A stretch of DNA of 64,000 nucleotides from Atkinsonella hypoxylon (taxonomy: Eukaryota; Ascomycota; Sordariomycetes; Hypocreales; Clavicipitaceae), in NCBI GenBank assembly GCA_000729835.1, contig JFHB01000135.1:16418-80417 (forward strand), written 5' to 3'. Of the stretch, positions 44,073 through 56,574 are shown piece by piece (position 1 is the first letter of the stretch; every line of letters starts with the position of its first letter). The position numbers and the translations under genes were made by a program. The notes beneath the pieces were generated by a model. The model was not told where the DNA came from and made no database searches. It saw only the letters and a list, made by a program, of their open reading frames with translations.

Positions 44073-47000
44073 TTAGGCGCTCAGGTCGTAATACACGCAT
44101 GTCCCCGTTCGAAAGTTGTATATGAACGCATGCTTAGACTTTTTCTTGCGTTCATAGGATGACCGCCACGTGTCGAGATGGGTCTGAATCTCACGTATGT
44201 ACTTTCTCTCATTCATCGTCACCGCGTGCTCTGCTTTCCTCCGGCTCTCATGATCCGACAGGCTCGTCTCCCGTAGTATGTTCATAACCTGATCTGTGGT
44301 CTCAATAGCCAAAATAGGGCCATCTAGAAACGATCGCACCAGGTTGCCTGCGCTGAGCTGAGCCTGGTCCACCACCTGGCCACGGTTGAACTTCTTGCTC
44401 TTAGTGCCTGCCACGAGGACCTTGACATCCTGTTCTAGCCGTACGTCGCTGTGGTGGTTAATTCCTGTGAGCTCATTTGTATGTGTTGAGCTGACTTTGA
44501 GCTTCGAAAAAGCTCGAGCATCCCGTTCTTTTAGTTCGGCCCGCAGCCAGGCCATTAGCTTGGACAGGGGCAGGTCGACGTCTGGGACATCCTTGCGGCT
44601 CATCGTTTTGATCTTGAGCATTGATTCGGGCTTAACCACGATAATCCACGAGTAGTTTTCATCCCGATACTTGGATAGCAAGTCTTCCGGCGACCTTGCA
44701 TCTTTGGCCATCTCCGCACTGATGTCGTGATCCCACAGCAGCTGGAGGATCTCAATACCCGTTGATCGAAGAAGAGTCACATCAAACGATGCAACCAGTA
44801 TATCACACTAGGGCATAGTCAGAGACGCTCAACTTGCCAAAGTTGCAATTGGTTTAGAAGAAGAAGAAGAAGAAGAAGAAGAAAGAAAGAAAGAAAAGGA
44901 AAGACTTACTCTTCGCTCTGTAAATATGGAACTCGGATCCATTTCCTGCTTCTTCAGGAATGACCTAGCTCCCGTCTTGGGGATGCGAGCCAATCGCTCC
45001 CATGCAAGACTAAACCCAACCGCATGTCTCTCCTCGTAGCTCCCTCCGGTCTTGAGACGCTGCTCCTTGATGAGGTGATCATACCGACCACCTGCTGCAA
45101 AGACGTCTTTGACCTTCTTATCATAAAGACAAGAGAACAAGACTCCACCCGCATAAAAACTTTCCTTTATGCTGTTAAGCGGGTTGATGTAGATCTTGGT
45201 GGTGACACCAAAGCGCTTCGCGTATTCTGCAACTTCTTTCAGATGCGCCATTGTCGACGAGGCTCTTTGATACATGTCTCCGCCTTCGAACAGTGTTTTA
45301 AGCCGTGAAAATGCTTTGTTTGGCGTATCTAGATATGGTCAGCAACATCAAGAGAAGACGTAGGAATGTTTGCGCCATTTACCCCGAAAATCAAACTTTT
45401 GCAGCTCATCCACGCTGGTAGCAGATAACCCCACAGCCGGCGATCGCAGTTCCATCCTAACTTTCTGCCACGTATGATTGTGGATGTTGAGTTTACTGAG
45501 CGCATCGGCAGCGGGCCGTCGGCTTGCCATCTCCACGCCACAGTGCTCGAAGATAAGTTGAAGAAGGTCGGAATGGCCGACTTGGAAACACATTTGTGAC
45601 TGCCATAATGTTGGGAAAGCATTGATGATCTCGTCGATAACCTTCAATACTTCAGCTTCCTTAAGCGCAAGGTCTAGGGTGTCAGTCGTGACAATGTCAA
45701 AGTCAACTTCGCCAAACACGTTAGGCTGGCCAGTATCCTGCTTGTCTCGAAAGACACTGCCGAACGAAAATGTGCGTTGCAACATTGGGTCAGTGGACTG
45801 CTTCGCGATCAATCTGGCGTGGCCCATGGTCAGGTCATATGGTAGTTGCAGCACGGTACCGTTGGAGTCCAATAGCTGAACCACATTATCTCCGTAGTGA
45901 GACGACCGGGGATATATGGAGCTGCGAGGCATTTCCAACGCCCCGTGGTGACGAAAGATGGAGATGAGGATACTTTTGACGAGGCCTTGATTAAGCAAGT
46001 CTGCAGATTTTGGACTTGATGCGAACATATCCCAGGCATAGTCTTTGGCGGCATCGACGGGACGAGCGAAGAGGGTGGAGAGCATCTTGCCATAGTACGG
46101 AGAGCTGGGGTCGGCCAGACCTGCAAGCGTGCGACGAATGGTTTCGCTCTCCATCTGCACGGGGAGCTTCCCACTTTTCAATAAATCGACACTTGATGGT
46201 CGCTCTCTGGGGTTGTGGTTGACTAGCGACAAGACAATGTCTGTCTGTGCCTTATCAGAAGGTTTAAAGTCCAACGGCAAAACAGGCTTCGGCCGTCGAA
46301 GCTGGCCAATGACATCTGCTTTTTGCATACCCAGCATGGGCTGGTAGCACATTTCAAAGAACATAATGCCGAGTGAGTACATCTATCAAGAATGAGGGTT
46401 AGTCCAGGGCGGGGGATTTCACGCAAAGACGCAGCGGGCTTGGTTGAAGACTTGCATCGACTTTGATACTGTACATGCCGTTGGCAGCTGACCGGACCTC
46501 TGGCGCCGAGTAGTAGGCAGTCCCGATACTTCTTGTCATGTCGTCCGTCTCCAAGCTGTTGCCGGCAGCCTTGTCCACAGAAAACTGTCCGCTAGTTGCG
46601 AGGCCGAAATCGCCAATCTTGACGTTGTCGACGCCATCGATGCTGCTGCTGATGAAAATGTTTTCCGGTTTCAAATCTCGATGCACAATACTCAGTCCGT
46701 GGATATGAGACAGTCCCTCCAAAATTTGTCGAAACAGTCTCCAGATCTCGGATGTGTTCTTGTATAGTCCACGAGTAATCAAATCGCGTAATGTCTACTC
46801 ATCAGCACTAGGAAACAACACAAAAAAAAGGCAGCAAGAAATGTGTCTTACTCGCTTCTCACAGTACTCCATGGAAATGTATAAAATGGTTCGGTAGGGC
46901 CGTTGAAACTTGGCGCGCTTCAGATTGAATGCTTGGCGTTCTCTATCAGGTGAGACAGGACCCCGATTTTCTACGGCTTCATCGATGCTTGAACTGTCAT

Positions 47001-49243
47001 CATCATCATCCTCATAGGAGTCTCCGTCCTCGCTATCGTCGTCGTAACCAAACTCAACTGCTGGATTGGATGACATAAAGTCAAGACCACCAGTGCTGGT
47101 GGCAAACTGTATATCGATGCCGGCCGATCCAGTCGCCTGGGTCTCCTCGGTAACAGCGTCGGTTGATGTTTCGCCATCGGTATCGGTCACAGCTGCCACT
47201 TCTTCAACCCACGTGTTGTAGTATCGCACCACAGCTGGATGACTGAGCTGGGACAGCAGGCGAACTTCTTTGAGAATCTCTGTCAAGCTGGCATGTGAGC
47301 GCTGTGTAATCTTCTTAATAGCGTAGATTTGCCCGTCGAGCTTCTTTCGCGCCTTGACAACTTCGCCAAAGCCGCCCTTACCGAGACGACCTTCCTCCAC
47401 AAAGTCCTCGGTATACCGAGACACTACAGCCCCTCGTGTCATGGAGTCTCTCCTTAGCTTTGCCGGAAGTGCGTGCAAGGATGTCAGTGACGGAGTCGTG
47501 GACAATATGGCGGATGAGTCGTCATGGAAAACAGGGGCATCAGTAGCCAGAAACTCGCTTGATCCTAGTTCAAATGGCCGAGGGCGCTTCTGCTTGTCGT
47601 CTTTAAAAAATCGACTGACCAGCTCCTGCAACGACTGTGATAAAATCAACGACTCCATCAAATTTCTCGGCGACGAATACTTCTGAAGCACGTCCAGCCC
47701 AAAAATCATTTGGACAAAAACGATACCAAACTCCCAAATATCAGTCTTATACGTGAACTGCGGCTTAGATTGCCCTGCAATCTCGGGCGGCAACCAATAG
47801 GCCGATTTCGCGGAACTGAGACTGGGCAAACCTGGCTTCGAGGTTGTGATATTGTGTATTTCTCGCTGATACCAGGCATCTGATAACTTGGGCACAATTT
47901 CGCCCGTAGATTCACGAAATAGAACAACATTTCGAGGATGGATATTTTGGTGAGCAATATTGTGATTGTGCAGAAAATTAAGAGCATCCAATAGATCCCT
48001 CGTCCATGATCGCACCTTGCCGATCTCAATGTGGCCTGCTAGCTCCAACAGTTCCTCAAGAGATCCTTTTCCTGCCATAGGCATCAATATCCGCACAGTC
48101 CACACATTGGCCACGGCGGCATCTGCTGGCGTCCCGCTCTCGACTTTGAAGTCCAAAATGTCCACCAGATGGCGGTGATGGATGCGCTTTCCCACCTTCA
48201 GATCCTGGAGTCTCGACTCGAGCGACTGGAGTTGTTTCTTGAATTCCTTGGGATCTTTTGTTCCATTTCGCAAAGAGGCTTCTTTCAAGGCCAGTGTCTG
48301 ATTGCCTTGCCCGTTACCGAGAACAGGTCTCACGGTGTAGACGACGGTGACCTTGCCTTCTTGCGGGTCGCATTTACCCGCAACCGACCTGAATGAGAGG
48401 GCGTTGCCATCCTTATCGGTCATGTTGCAAAGTTGGTCAAAGACAACTTGCTCGTTGTCCGCAGCCGAGTTGTCGCTGAGCTGTCCGTGTAGACCATCGG
48501 GCCGTCGACTGACCCGTGATTCCTTTGCCTTTTGTCGCTGACGGTCGATCTGCAATTGAAGCATTTCAGACATGACCCGCTCTTCTTCTTTCCTCTCTTC
48601 CAGCTTCCTGCGCTGTTCTTCTTCCATTTGCTTCTGTGCCAACTGCGCAAGCTTTGCCTCGTGCTGTTCCCGTTCCTCTTCAAGTGACGGCAGCTGCCTG
48701 CCGGATGCCTCAACCTGTGCCGCGTCTTCCAAGATATCACGAATGCCTTCCACGATCCTGTCAACCATCTCCTGCGCTTCTTTGGCAAGCTCATTAGGCT
48801 CGTTATCGACAAATTTTTGGATTTTGAACTGGGTCGCCTCGCGCAGGCCACTGAGGTCTTTGACGGTTAACAGCGGCGGCGTCTTGGGATAGGTGGCCGT
48901 CATGACGAAGCCAACAGTTACAGCAAAGTCGCTATCTGAGGATGCCTTGATTCGGATGTCAAATGCTGGTTCGGTCTTCTAGTCGGGTTGTTAGAACCTG
49001 TAGTGTGATGGATTTTTTAGTTGCTAGTCTTACCTTCCATGCACTATGTGTGCCGGTGTGCATTACGAAATCATCCCCATAAATGGCCTCGAGAGCCAAC
49101 AACTCGTTCTGCTGCAGTTCCTCATACTCAATCTTTGCGGTTGCGTCTGGCGTCGTGGGCTTGAGGCCCGGGAAGCTCGAGTCATCCCTGGTCGAATCTT
49201 TGGTTACGGCCTTCTTCCATGCCCCGGATGCTTGCCACGCCAT
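44073..49243 (-). CDS. gcn2: eIF2alpha kinase Gcn2
   Basis: Six exons (49243-49034, 48978-46852, 46794-46456, 46382-45383, 45328-44910, 44807-44073) give 1609 aa. Domain order is complete. RWD lies at about 30-150 (the Gcn1-binding domain, with NELLALEAIYGDDF). A Glu/Arg-rich charged helix follows, then a pseudokinase (IAHQNIHPRNVVLF, where HRD is degenerate). The kinase follows (GRLGKGGFGEVVKA, YAIKK, HRDLKPENIF, DFGLA, the insert rich in Asp/Glu), then a HisRS-like domain and a C-terminal ribosome/dimer domain. Uncharged tRNA activates it to phosphorylate eIF2alpha and raise Gcn4-type transcription. The intron between exons 3 and 4 starts GCAAGT (GC-AG). Intron 5 has a CTT/CTTT repeat. Confidence 0.97.
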
Positions 49244-49933
49244 GATCGCGTGATGTCCAAGTAAGTGTCACAGCCAAGGCTGTGACGCTTTAGACGGAAG
49301 GAGCCATATTCTCTCTTCTGTGCGTGGAGTCGAGGTATGTATTATGTGGTTTTTGGGTTGGGTTGGTGGAAGTTAAAACAGCAAGACGTGTCACACCGCT
49401 GGCCCAGCTAGGAATGCTCTCTCTCAGAGGTCTGTATGTCTCTCTCTCTCTCGCTCGTGACAGTGAACGGCGGGGTACTCGACATTCGTTCAGGCTGCAA
49501 ACACATAATAAGGGGTGGCACAGTTGTAAAGGCAGCACGCCCACTTTCGCTGCATGGCCAGGGGGCCAAGCATCGCGGACAGGGCTGAGGCAGGTGCAGG
49601 GACAGGGGGCTATGAGAGTACCGCTAGGCCTGGAATGCTATTTGAGGGCACCGTGGGCTGATGGACCAGGCCAATCTGATGAATGTCACCCTCGGCCAAT
49701 GCAGAACAGCCCCACAACGTTTTCCCTACATGGGCCATCCAAGGAAGGGAATAAACAACGCCATCATGCAGACGGACCATTACATTACCATATCAGTCAA
49801 GACTCTCAGCAACGATTACTGTGTATGCATCAACTACACGCTCATGGACGTGCGATACCTCAGAGATAGCCGGAATATCTCCCAACCGCCTTTTAATTTC
49901 CTTTAGTCTTTGGCAATTCACAATCGAAGCATC
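49244..49933. other. Divergent promoter between gcn2 and cut12
   Basis: A 690-bp region with no gene. A CT/TC microsatellite lies at about 49439-49455. The frames here are not conserved-looking. Confidence 0.5.
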
Positions 49934-51943
49934 ATGCTGGGGTGGATGTTGAAACGCGGCGAGAACGCGCCGGAGACGGGTGATGGAGGTGGGACGGTCA
50001 GCATCAACAGTACAACTGGATAGCAGCGCTGACATTTCCACCGATCAGATACCACTCAAATTGATCAACCAGATACTCCTGCTCCCGTCTTTGCTGCGAG
50101 GGCATTTAAAAGCGCCTTGTTCGGCACACCGTCAAAACGAGCCCATGACCGCCGCCACAGCAATTCTTCCGCGAAACAACGGACTTTGGAGACGCCTTTG
50201 AAACCGCAAGGCATTCTTCTCACGCCTGGGACTGGAACATCGAAGAGGAAGCGTGTATCCTTTGGCCATGATGTTCCAGGGGGCTCTACCACCAACCTAG
50301 ACCGAATCACCGAGCTTGACGAACCTACAGAGACGGAGTCGAAGCCAGTGACAGGCGATGCCAAGAATAACAACAGCCATAAAGCAGGAACTAATCCGAC
50401 AACTGAAGACACACCCGTCTCTGACGACGAATGGGAAGAGGAAGACGACGACGGCTACAGCTCCCATGATGTCACAGTAGATCTAAACGAGCCACACTCA
50501 CAGTCTGGCAGGTACTGGAAAGAGGAATTCCTAAAGTACCACCGAGAAGCGAAAGCTGAGATGGAAAAATTGCTCAAGTATAAGCAACTGGCAAAGTCGT
50601 ATGCTCAGCAAAAGGATGCCGAAGCCATACAGCTTGCGGAGCGGCTTCGGGACGAGCAGCAGCGCGTCATCAAAATGGAAAAAAAGATTGCAGATAACGC
50701 ATCTCAGATTGCCACACAGCAACGAGGATCTTCCGGGGAAGACCCTACCGAGCTTTTGACTAAATTAACCACACAGACAGCCCTTGCAGCCGAATACCGT
50801 CATCGGGTGCAGGAATTGGAGGCACAGATGGACGAGTTGCGTGCGCAGCGGGAAAGTACAGCCTCTGGAAATGAGACACCACGTCGACGGCACCCATCGA
50901 CTCCCTCTGTAACAACCACACAAAAGACTCTAACGGAGACTCGCCGAGAGCTGCGCCGAGCAAAATCGCAACTAAAGGAGCTGGACTCCTTACGCGATGA
51001 GGTATTTAGACTAAAAATGCAGCTCAAAAAGGCCGAATTACGTCTGGTTGTCAACGAGAAAGACGAGGCGCGAGCAAGCAGTGGACCCAGGGCACAGGAG
51101 CTGCGCACTCTGCTCAAGGCCGCCAAGGAAGAGTCCAAACGCAAAGATGAGCAACTTCGGCAGCTTAGAGCGGAGTTTGAGGCATATCGAACCGAGAGCG
51201 ATGCCCGCGATGCGGACACGAAAGCAGTGTTGGAACGTGCGCATACCAAGATTTCTGAACTTAAAAAGGAGGTCAAGTCGCTCAAGGCGGCTGGCTCAAA
51301 CCAAGCAAGACCGCAAAGCTGGCAGCCCGACACGCGGAACGAGGTAGAGATCAGGGAGGCAAAATCAGACGAGCATATCAGAGATGGTCTGCCGGCTGCT
51401 GCTGAGCGGCGAAGCTTGGACGAAAGTGCGGGAGTGTCCCGAAAACGCGCACAATCGCGTTCTTTGCGTGAGAAGTTCGTGGAGGATGCCGCTCTGGCGC
51501 CATCGAAATCTGATATGGCCACGAAAGCCGAGCGAGCGATACTGGACAAGCCTAAGTGGCAGCCATTCGTCCCGCGGTCGCCGAGAACCCGTGGCTACCT
51601 CTCAGATGATGTAGCAAGTCTCGTTCGCAGACATCAGGCCAAGGATATTGTGGCGCCAGAACTTCCTACCCTCGCCAAATCGACAAAGCGCGAAGAGAAG
51701 TCTGTTTCTGTTCCTCTTTCCGAGAACACTCCAATTGACCTTCTATCGGATCAATTTGCTCGGCTTGGTGGTCCGGGGCCTAACAACCACATCAACAGCT
51801 CCATGGTTGGCAACACATCAAAGGGGACTCTGCCGCCAGAGAGACGCGCGGCAGCTCTCGCAAGAATTGAAAAGAGAATGGCTGAGAAGAAAAGGCTACG
51901 CAACCGATGCGGTGTTTCGGGCAAGGAGAATGTACGACCGTAG
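49934..51943 (+). CDS. cut12: Spindle pole body protein Cut12
   Basis: Exons 49934-49988 and 50049-51943 give 649 aa. The short first exon supplies MLGWMLKRG..., the usual N-terminus; the 60-nt intron (GTGGGA, CTGAC branch, CAG) restores the frame that would otherwise hit a stop. Near residue 75 lies KRVSF, an RVxF-type PP1 docking motif as in S. pombe Cut12. Residues about 180-430 are strongly coiled-coil (heptads rich in Glu/Lys/Gln/Leu) with a basic, Ser-rich interruption. The C-terminus is basic (ERRAAALARIEKRMAEKKRLR). The protein localises to the spindle pole and helps trigger bipolar spindle formation through Polo and Cdc25 control. Confidence 0.88.
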
Positions 51944-52205
51944 ACTTTGTTTGACCAAGGCGCGTTTATACTCTGGTATTTTCCCTCTGTGTTTTGGAAA
52001 TTGATACAAAGCATGGAGTTGGGGCTTGGGGCTCATTAAGGTTTATAGCATCTCATTAGCAAGTCTGTCTAGTCTGATTTGTAGTCAATACTTCTATGAT
52101 GGGGGAACTTGCGCACCGCCAGCCTCCATCCAATATTGATAATGCCGACCCACCCTCCTCCTACTAGGTGACAAAGCTGCCTCTTTCAACGTCACATCTA
52201 GGCCC

Positions 52206-53140
52206 ATGGACTCAAGCACGAATACCAAAGAGTCAAAACAAGATATTGAAAATGAGATTGCAGAGCTAGAGCAACGTCTTGCAGCCGCCAGGGTCCGGCT
52301 AAGCGCTGCCGGCACGGCACGGACTGAGACGGCGCCGTCACCCCCTCCCTCATCACTGCAATGTGAGTGCCTCTGCCCATGCCAGCCAGAGTTCATTACG
52401 AAGCTAATCCCGTTCCGAAAGCAACCCTCAACTCGCCGACTCATTACCTTCTCCTGTTGTCCGACTCACAGCTACCTATCGGCTCGTTCGCATTCAGCAG
52501 CGGCCTGGAATCCTATCTGGCGCACTCGCCTCGCCGGACGTCCTTCTCGTCCTTCCTCCCGCTCTCGCTCTCCTCCTTCGCAGCCACGACGCTGCCCTTT
52601 GTTCTAGCCGGTCACCAAGATCCTTCGTCTCTGATTTCCCTCGACGACCAGCTTGACGCGGCCGTCGTTTGCACCGTGGGCAGACGGGCCAGCGTGGCAC
52701 AGGGCAGGGCGTTGCTGTCCATCTGGGAGCGGTCCTTTCGCAAGACGCTCCCCCCGGCTGCGGCCAACCTGTCGGTGCTTCGAGAGTTCAGCGCGCTCCT
52801 CAGAGACGGGTCCGCGGAGGAAGTGCCGCCCGTGTCGGCGCATCTCGCCCCGCTGTTTGGCGTGATTTGCGGCGTCGTGGGGCTCACGCTGCAGCAGACG
52901 GCGTACATGTACATGGTGAGCCATGTCAAGGCGTTGGTGTCGGCGGCGGTGAGGGCGAGCATGTTTGGGCCGTATCAGGCGCAGAAGGTGTTGGCTGGGG
53001 AGGAGGTGCAGACCATGATCACGAGGGTCATTGATCGGGAGTGGAACACGAGGGTCGAGCAGGCTGGGCAGAGTGTGCCGGTGATGGATTTGTGGATTGG
53101 GAGGCATGAGGTGCTCTATTCGAGGATATTCAACAGCTAG
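52206..53140 (+). CDS. ureF: Urease accessory protein UreF
   Basis: Exons 52206-52362 and 52422-53140 give 291 aa. Exon 1 encodes a coiled N-terminal extension (EIAELEQRLAAARVRL). The intron (GTGAGT, branch GCTAAT, acceptor AAAG) is inferred from frame and spacing and is the least certain junction. Exon 2 starts at the conserved LLLLSDSQLPIGSFAFSSGLESYLAH, then LPFVLAG, GRALLSIW, FGVICGVVGLTLQQTAYMYMVSHVKALVSAAVR and PVMDLWIGRHEVLYSRIFNS, the full UreF signature. UreF works with UreG and UreD to insert nickel into urease; those partners are not in this window. Confidence 0.9.
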
Positions 53141-53306
53141 CGGGTGTTCAAAATACGGCACCATGTTCGGAAAGTGCTCAAGCTTGTTACGGAGTCACGA
53201 GAGGAGGCGGCTGTGTCTGTCACGAATTCCGGATGGTATCATGATTGTAGAATGCAGGAAAGATATGTATTTTGAGTACAATGCCCGCACGAAACCAAAA
53301 AACGCC

Positions 53307-54560
53307 TTATTCGTCACTGTCGCTGTCATAAGATACAAGGGGACCCGAAGCTGCTGCCGCCTTGGGTTTCGATGCAACGCCCACTCTGGCCTTACTAAGA
53401 GCGGCCAATGTGCTCCCCGAAAAGATGCCGCTCCTTTCAGGCGCTGCGGCTGATGCAGTACTTTGCGGCGCATCTGCAGATTCCTGGCCGTTCTCAAGCA
53501 TCAAGGGCTCCTGATACTCGACCTCGAACCCCTCGCGGCCACGGCGGTTCACTGCATTCTGGCCTCTTGCGAAGTGCACTTCGTCTGGGGCCTCATAGCC
53601 TTCCAACCCATACCCGCTTTCGATACGCCTTCGCTTCCTAGCCTCGGGGTCCTTGCCCTCGATTTCTGCCACAAACTCCGCGGGCAGCGCTCGGCGGATC
53701 GCCTCCGCAGCCTGCTCCTCCACGCGGCGAGCTTCTCGCGCTTGGGCCATGGGATTCGGGTCGGCCGTTGCCCATCGAACGTTGAGGATCTCGTCATTGT
53801 CAAGCGACTGATGGGCCATGGCTTCTCTGGCAAACTGGGCGTTGGCCTCGTTGGTGTACGTGATGAAGCCGACTCCTCGGGCGTTCAACACTCGAACTGT
53901 TCGCGCGACGTTAGCAGGGGGGGGGATCCGATAGTAAAGCATAGATGGTGACGAGAGAACGGGAGAAGGCTGACTTCTTTCAATTTGTCCCCATTCTGCA
54001 AAGTGACGCGCGACAACCTCCTCGATGTCATCGGTGACGTGGATGCGGCCTACGTAGATGGTTCTGTTTTGTCGCATGAAGCTACCCACGCCGCCCATGT
54101 CGTCTCTGTAGTCGCTGAACTTTTCCCGTCCAAAGCAGTCCACATTGGGGTTGAAGAGATCAAATGTCCCTGGAAGTCGGTGCAAGTTCGTGCAGTCCTG
54201 GCCGCGCGGGCAGATTCCTCGGGCGAAGCGCAAGCAGAAGTAACTGCCCGGCGCCTTATCTGCCAATGTATATCCACTGTCTCTCGCAATGTTGCACCGC
54301 CCCTTGGCTTTCGTCTGTTGGTAGGCTTCTCGGTCCCCCCCAGCCCACTTGTTGAACCAGATATTGTACGTCGTGCCCGTCTGCGGCGGTGGTTCTGAGC
54401 CGAATTCGCTGGGGTCCATCTGCACTCGGGCAGGTCGCTTCTTCTTGCGGATAATCTTCTTTACCACTTTCTTCTCCCCGGTCGGGGCGACCGCCATGGT
54501 TTCGTCTTGGGGGCCAGCTGGCGCTGGATCAGCGATGCCCTGCTCTTCCTGGCCAGCCAT
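53307..54560 (-). CDS. cwc2: Pre-mRNA splicing factor Cwc2
   Basis: Exons 54560-53975 and 53896-53307 give 391 aa. A basic region (KKVVKKIIRKKKRPAR) precedes the Torus domain with NIWFNKWAGGD and the CCCH zinc finger (CNIARDSGYT...YFCLRFARGICPRGQDCTNLHR). An RRM follows (TIYVGRIHVTDDIEEVVARHF, GVGFITYTNEANAQFA). The tail is disordered and acidic. Cwc2 is an NTC-related protein that contacts U6 snRNA and stabilises the active spliceosome. The 78-nt intron is stop-free and a multiple of three, and splicing restores the RRM linker IERIRVLNARG. Convergent with ureF. Confidence 0.94.
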   Translation of the reverse strand: MAGQEEQGIADPAPAGPQDETMAVAPTGEKKVVKKIIRKKKRPARVQMDPSEFGSEPPPQTGTTYNIWFNKWAGGDREAYQQTKAKGRCNIARDSGYTLADKAPGSYFCLRFARGICPRGQDCTNLHRLPGTFDLFNPNVDCFGREKFSDYRDDMGGVGSFMRQNRTIYVGRIHVTDDIEEVVARHFAEWGQIERSQPSPVLSSPSMLYYRIPPPANVARTVRVLNARGVGFITYTNEANAQFAREAMAHQSLDNDEILNVRWATADPNPMAQAREARRVEEQAAEAIRRALPAEFVAEIEGKDPEARKRRRIESGYGLEGYEAPDEVHFARGQNAVNRRGREGFEVEYQEPLMLENGQESADAPQSTASAAAPERSGIFSGSTLAALSKARVGVASKPKAAAASGPLVSYDSDSDE

Positions 54561-54960
54561 GTTCTTTCTGATTTATAAGGGGAAAGATGGCATTTGTGTT
54601 GCCGCGAGATGAAATCTGAAATCTGGGGTTACGTTCGCAAGCGCCTGCAAGCGCCTGGAAGCTGGTGTGGCGCGCGCGCGACGAGGCTGGAGCAGAAAAA
54701 AGTCCTGGTGGCGTCAATGCGGCCGGCCACGTCATAGTAGGGCAGGCGGTGAGCTGCATTTACGGCGAATGTTGGCCCCGCCATATTTGATTCTGCCCTG
54801 CCTGACGGCTTCACACCCCACTCACTTGCCAGGCGATTCGAACCTCATCGCAAAGCAAGAAGACCGTCCTCGGTGTCACCCGCTGCACATTCAATCTTTT
54901 TTCTTTGTTGTACTCAGGATAAAGACGGTAAAGCCGTCTATAAATAAAAGCTAGAGTACA

Positions 54961-56513
54961 ATGGTCAACATTACGGAGAAGATCAAAGAGTGGGTTTTTC
55001 CCCCACATCACCTATGAGACAAGGCAGAAGCTAAGCCATGGGCAGGATCGAGGATGAGATGAGGAGGACTCAAAGTATGTACCTCGCACCACCATTGGTC
55101 CTGTCAATTCATGCCCAATTCATGCCTCTAGAAGGGATATTTCCTCGGCGCTTTGCTCTTCTTTTCCACTTTCTTTTTCTTCTCTTCGATAAACACGGAC
55201 CGTCCCGGCATTCACACGAGGACGCATACACATCCCACGAAAGCATACATGCTAACATGATACAGAAAACAAGGCCACAGGTAGGCATTTCCTCCAACGT
55301 TGCCCAAAAATTCCCACAGATCTTTAACACGACCAAAAAAAAAAACCAAAGAATATCACCTGGGCCTATTAAAAGGGTGAGCTTCGCACGCCGCAAGCAA
55401 CTTCTGCCTTCCCCCGCACTCAATACTTGACAGTAAACTCGCCCGCCTGCGCGCACAATTGCTCGAACCTGGCCCAGGATCCGGCAGCAGCGGTGGCTCC
55501 GGCTTCGACGTCAGCAAAAGCGGCGATGCACGAATATCCCTCGTCGGATTCCCATCAGTAGGCAAATCAACCTTTTTATCCAAGGTCACCAAGACGCGGT
55601 CGGAAGTCGCCTCATATGCCTTCACGACCCTGACAGCCATCCCCGGCGTCCTCGAATACGGCGGCGCCGAAATCCAGCTCCTCGACCTGCCGGGTATCAT
55701 CGAAGGGGCCGCAGAGGGCAAGGGACGAGGCCGTCAAGTCATTTCGGCTGCCAAGACGAGCGATCTGATTCTCATGGTGCTTGACGCCACCAAGCGCAAA
55801 GAGCAGCGAGCCCTGTTGGAGGCCGAGTTGGAAGCCGTCGGTATTCGTCTCAATCGCGAGCCGCCGTATGCAATAAACTCTCCCCGTGTCCATGGCGCGC
55901 TGATCATACGTTGACGAAAACCCACAGCAACATCTACCTTAAGCCCAAGAAAGCAGGCGGCATGAAAATCACGTTCCAGACACCACCAAAGAACCTCGAC
56001 GAGAAGATGCTCTACAACATTCTGCGCGACTACAAAATCCTCAACTGCGAGGTCCTGGTGCGCGATGAGAACGCCACAGTAGACGACTTCATCGACGTCA
56101 TTATGAAGGACCATCGCAAGTACATCAAGTGCTTGTACGTGTACAACAAGATTGACAGTGTGTCACTGGATTTCCTGGATAGCCTGGCTCGGGAGCCGCA
56201 GACTGTCGTCATGAGCTGCGAGCTGGATCTGGGCATTCAAGATGTAATCGATCGGTGCTGGAAGGAGCTCAAGTTGATTAGGATATACACGAAGCGCAAG
56301 GGCGTGGAGCCCGACTTTGGCGAGGCCCTTATTGTGCGCAGCAACAGCAGCATCGAGGATGTGTGTGACCGAATTCACCGCACCCTCAAGGACACTTTCA
56401 AGTACGCGCTGGTTTGGGGAGCAAGTGCAAGACATATTCCGCAGCGGGTTGGGTTGGGCCACATTGTTGCCGATGAAGACGTGGTCTACATTGTCAGCGC
56501 CTGGAAAGCATAG
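54961..56513 (+). CDS. rbg1: Developmentally regulated GTPase Rbg1/DRG1
   Basis: Six exons (54961-54989, 55046-55074, 55266-55280, 55352-55376, 55434-55865, 55928-56513) give 371 aa. Exons 2-4 are only 29, 15 and 25 nt, and together they rebuild the DRG N-terminus EDEMRRTQ..NKATEYHLGLLKGKLARLRAQLLEP. G1 is GFPSVGKST, G3 DLPGIIEGAAEGKGRGRQ, G4 NKID in YVYNKIDSVS. The TGS domain is at the C-terminus (IRIYTKRKGVEPDFGEALIV..FKYALVWGASARHIPQRVGLGH). The DRG family associates with translating ribosomes through a Dfrp/Tma46 partner and helps resolve stalls. Length is normal. Confidence 0.95.
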
Positions 56514-56539
56514 GGCAATGACAATTAGAAAATACACGG

Positions 56540-56574
<35 letters not shown>

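Noticed and set aside
49324..49869. 181-codon frame in the gcn2-cut12 promoter region
   Set aside because: No recognisable domain, low-quality start context and location in a divergent promoter; treated as chance.
54825..54850. tRNA T-loop-like GGTTCGAATC on the minus strand
   Set aside because: The flanks do not form a T stem of five pairs with a seven-base loop, and no A box or acceptor stem is found at the right distance.
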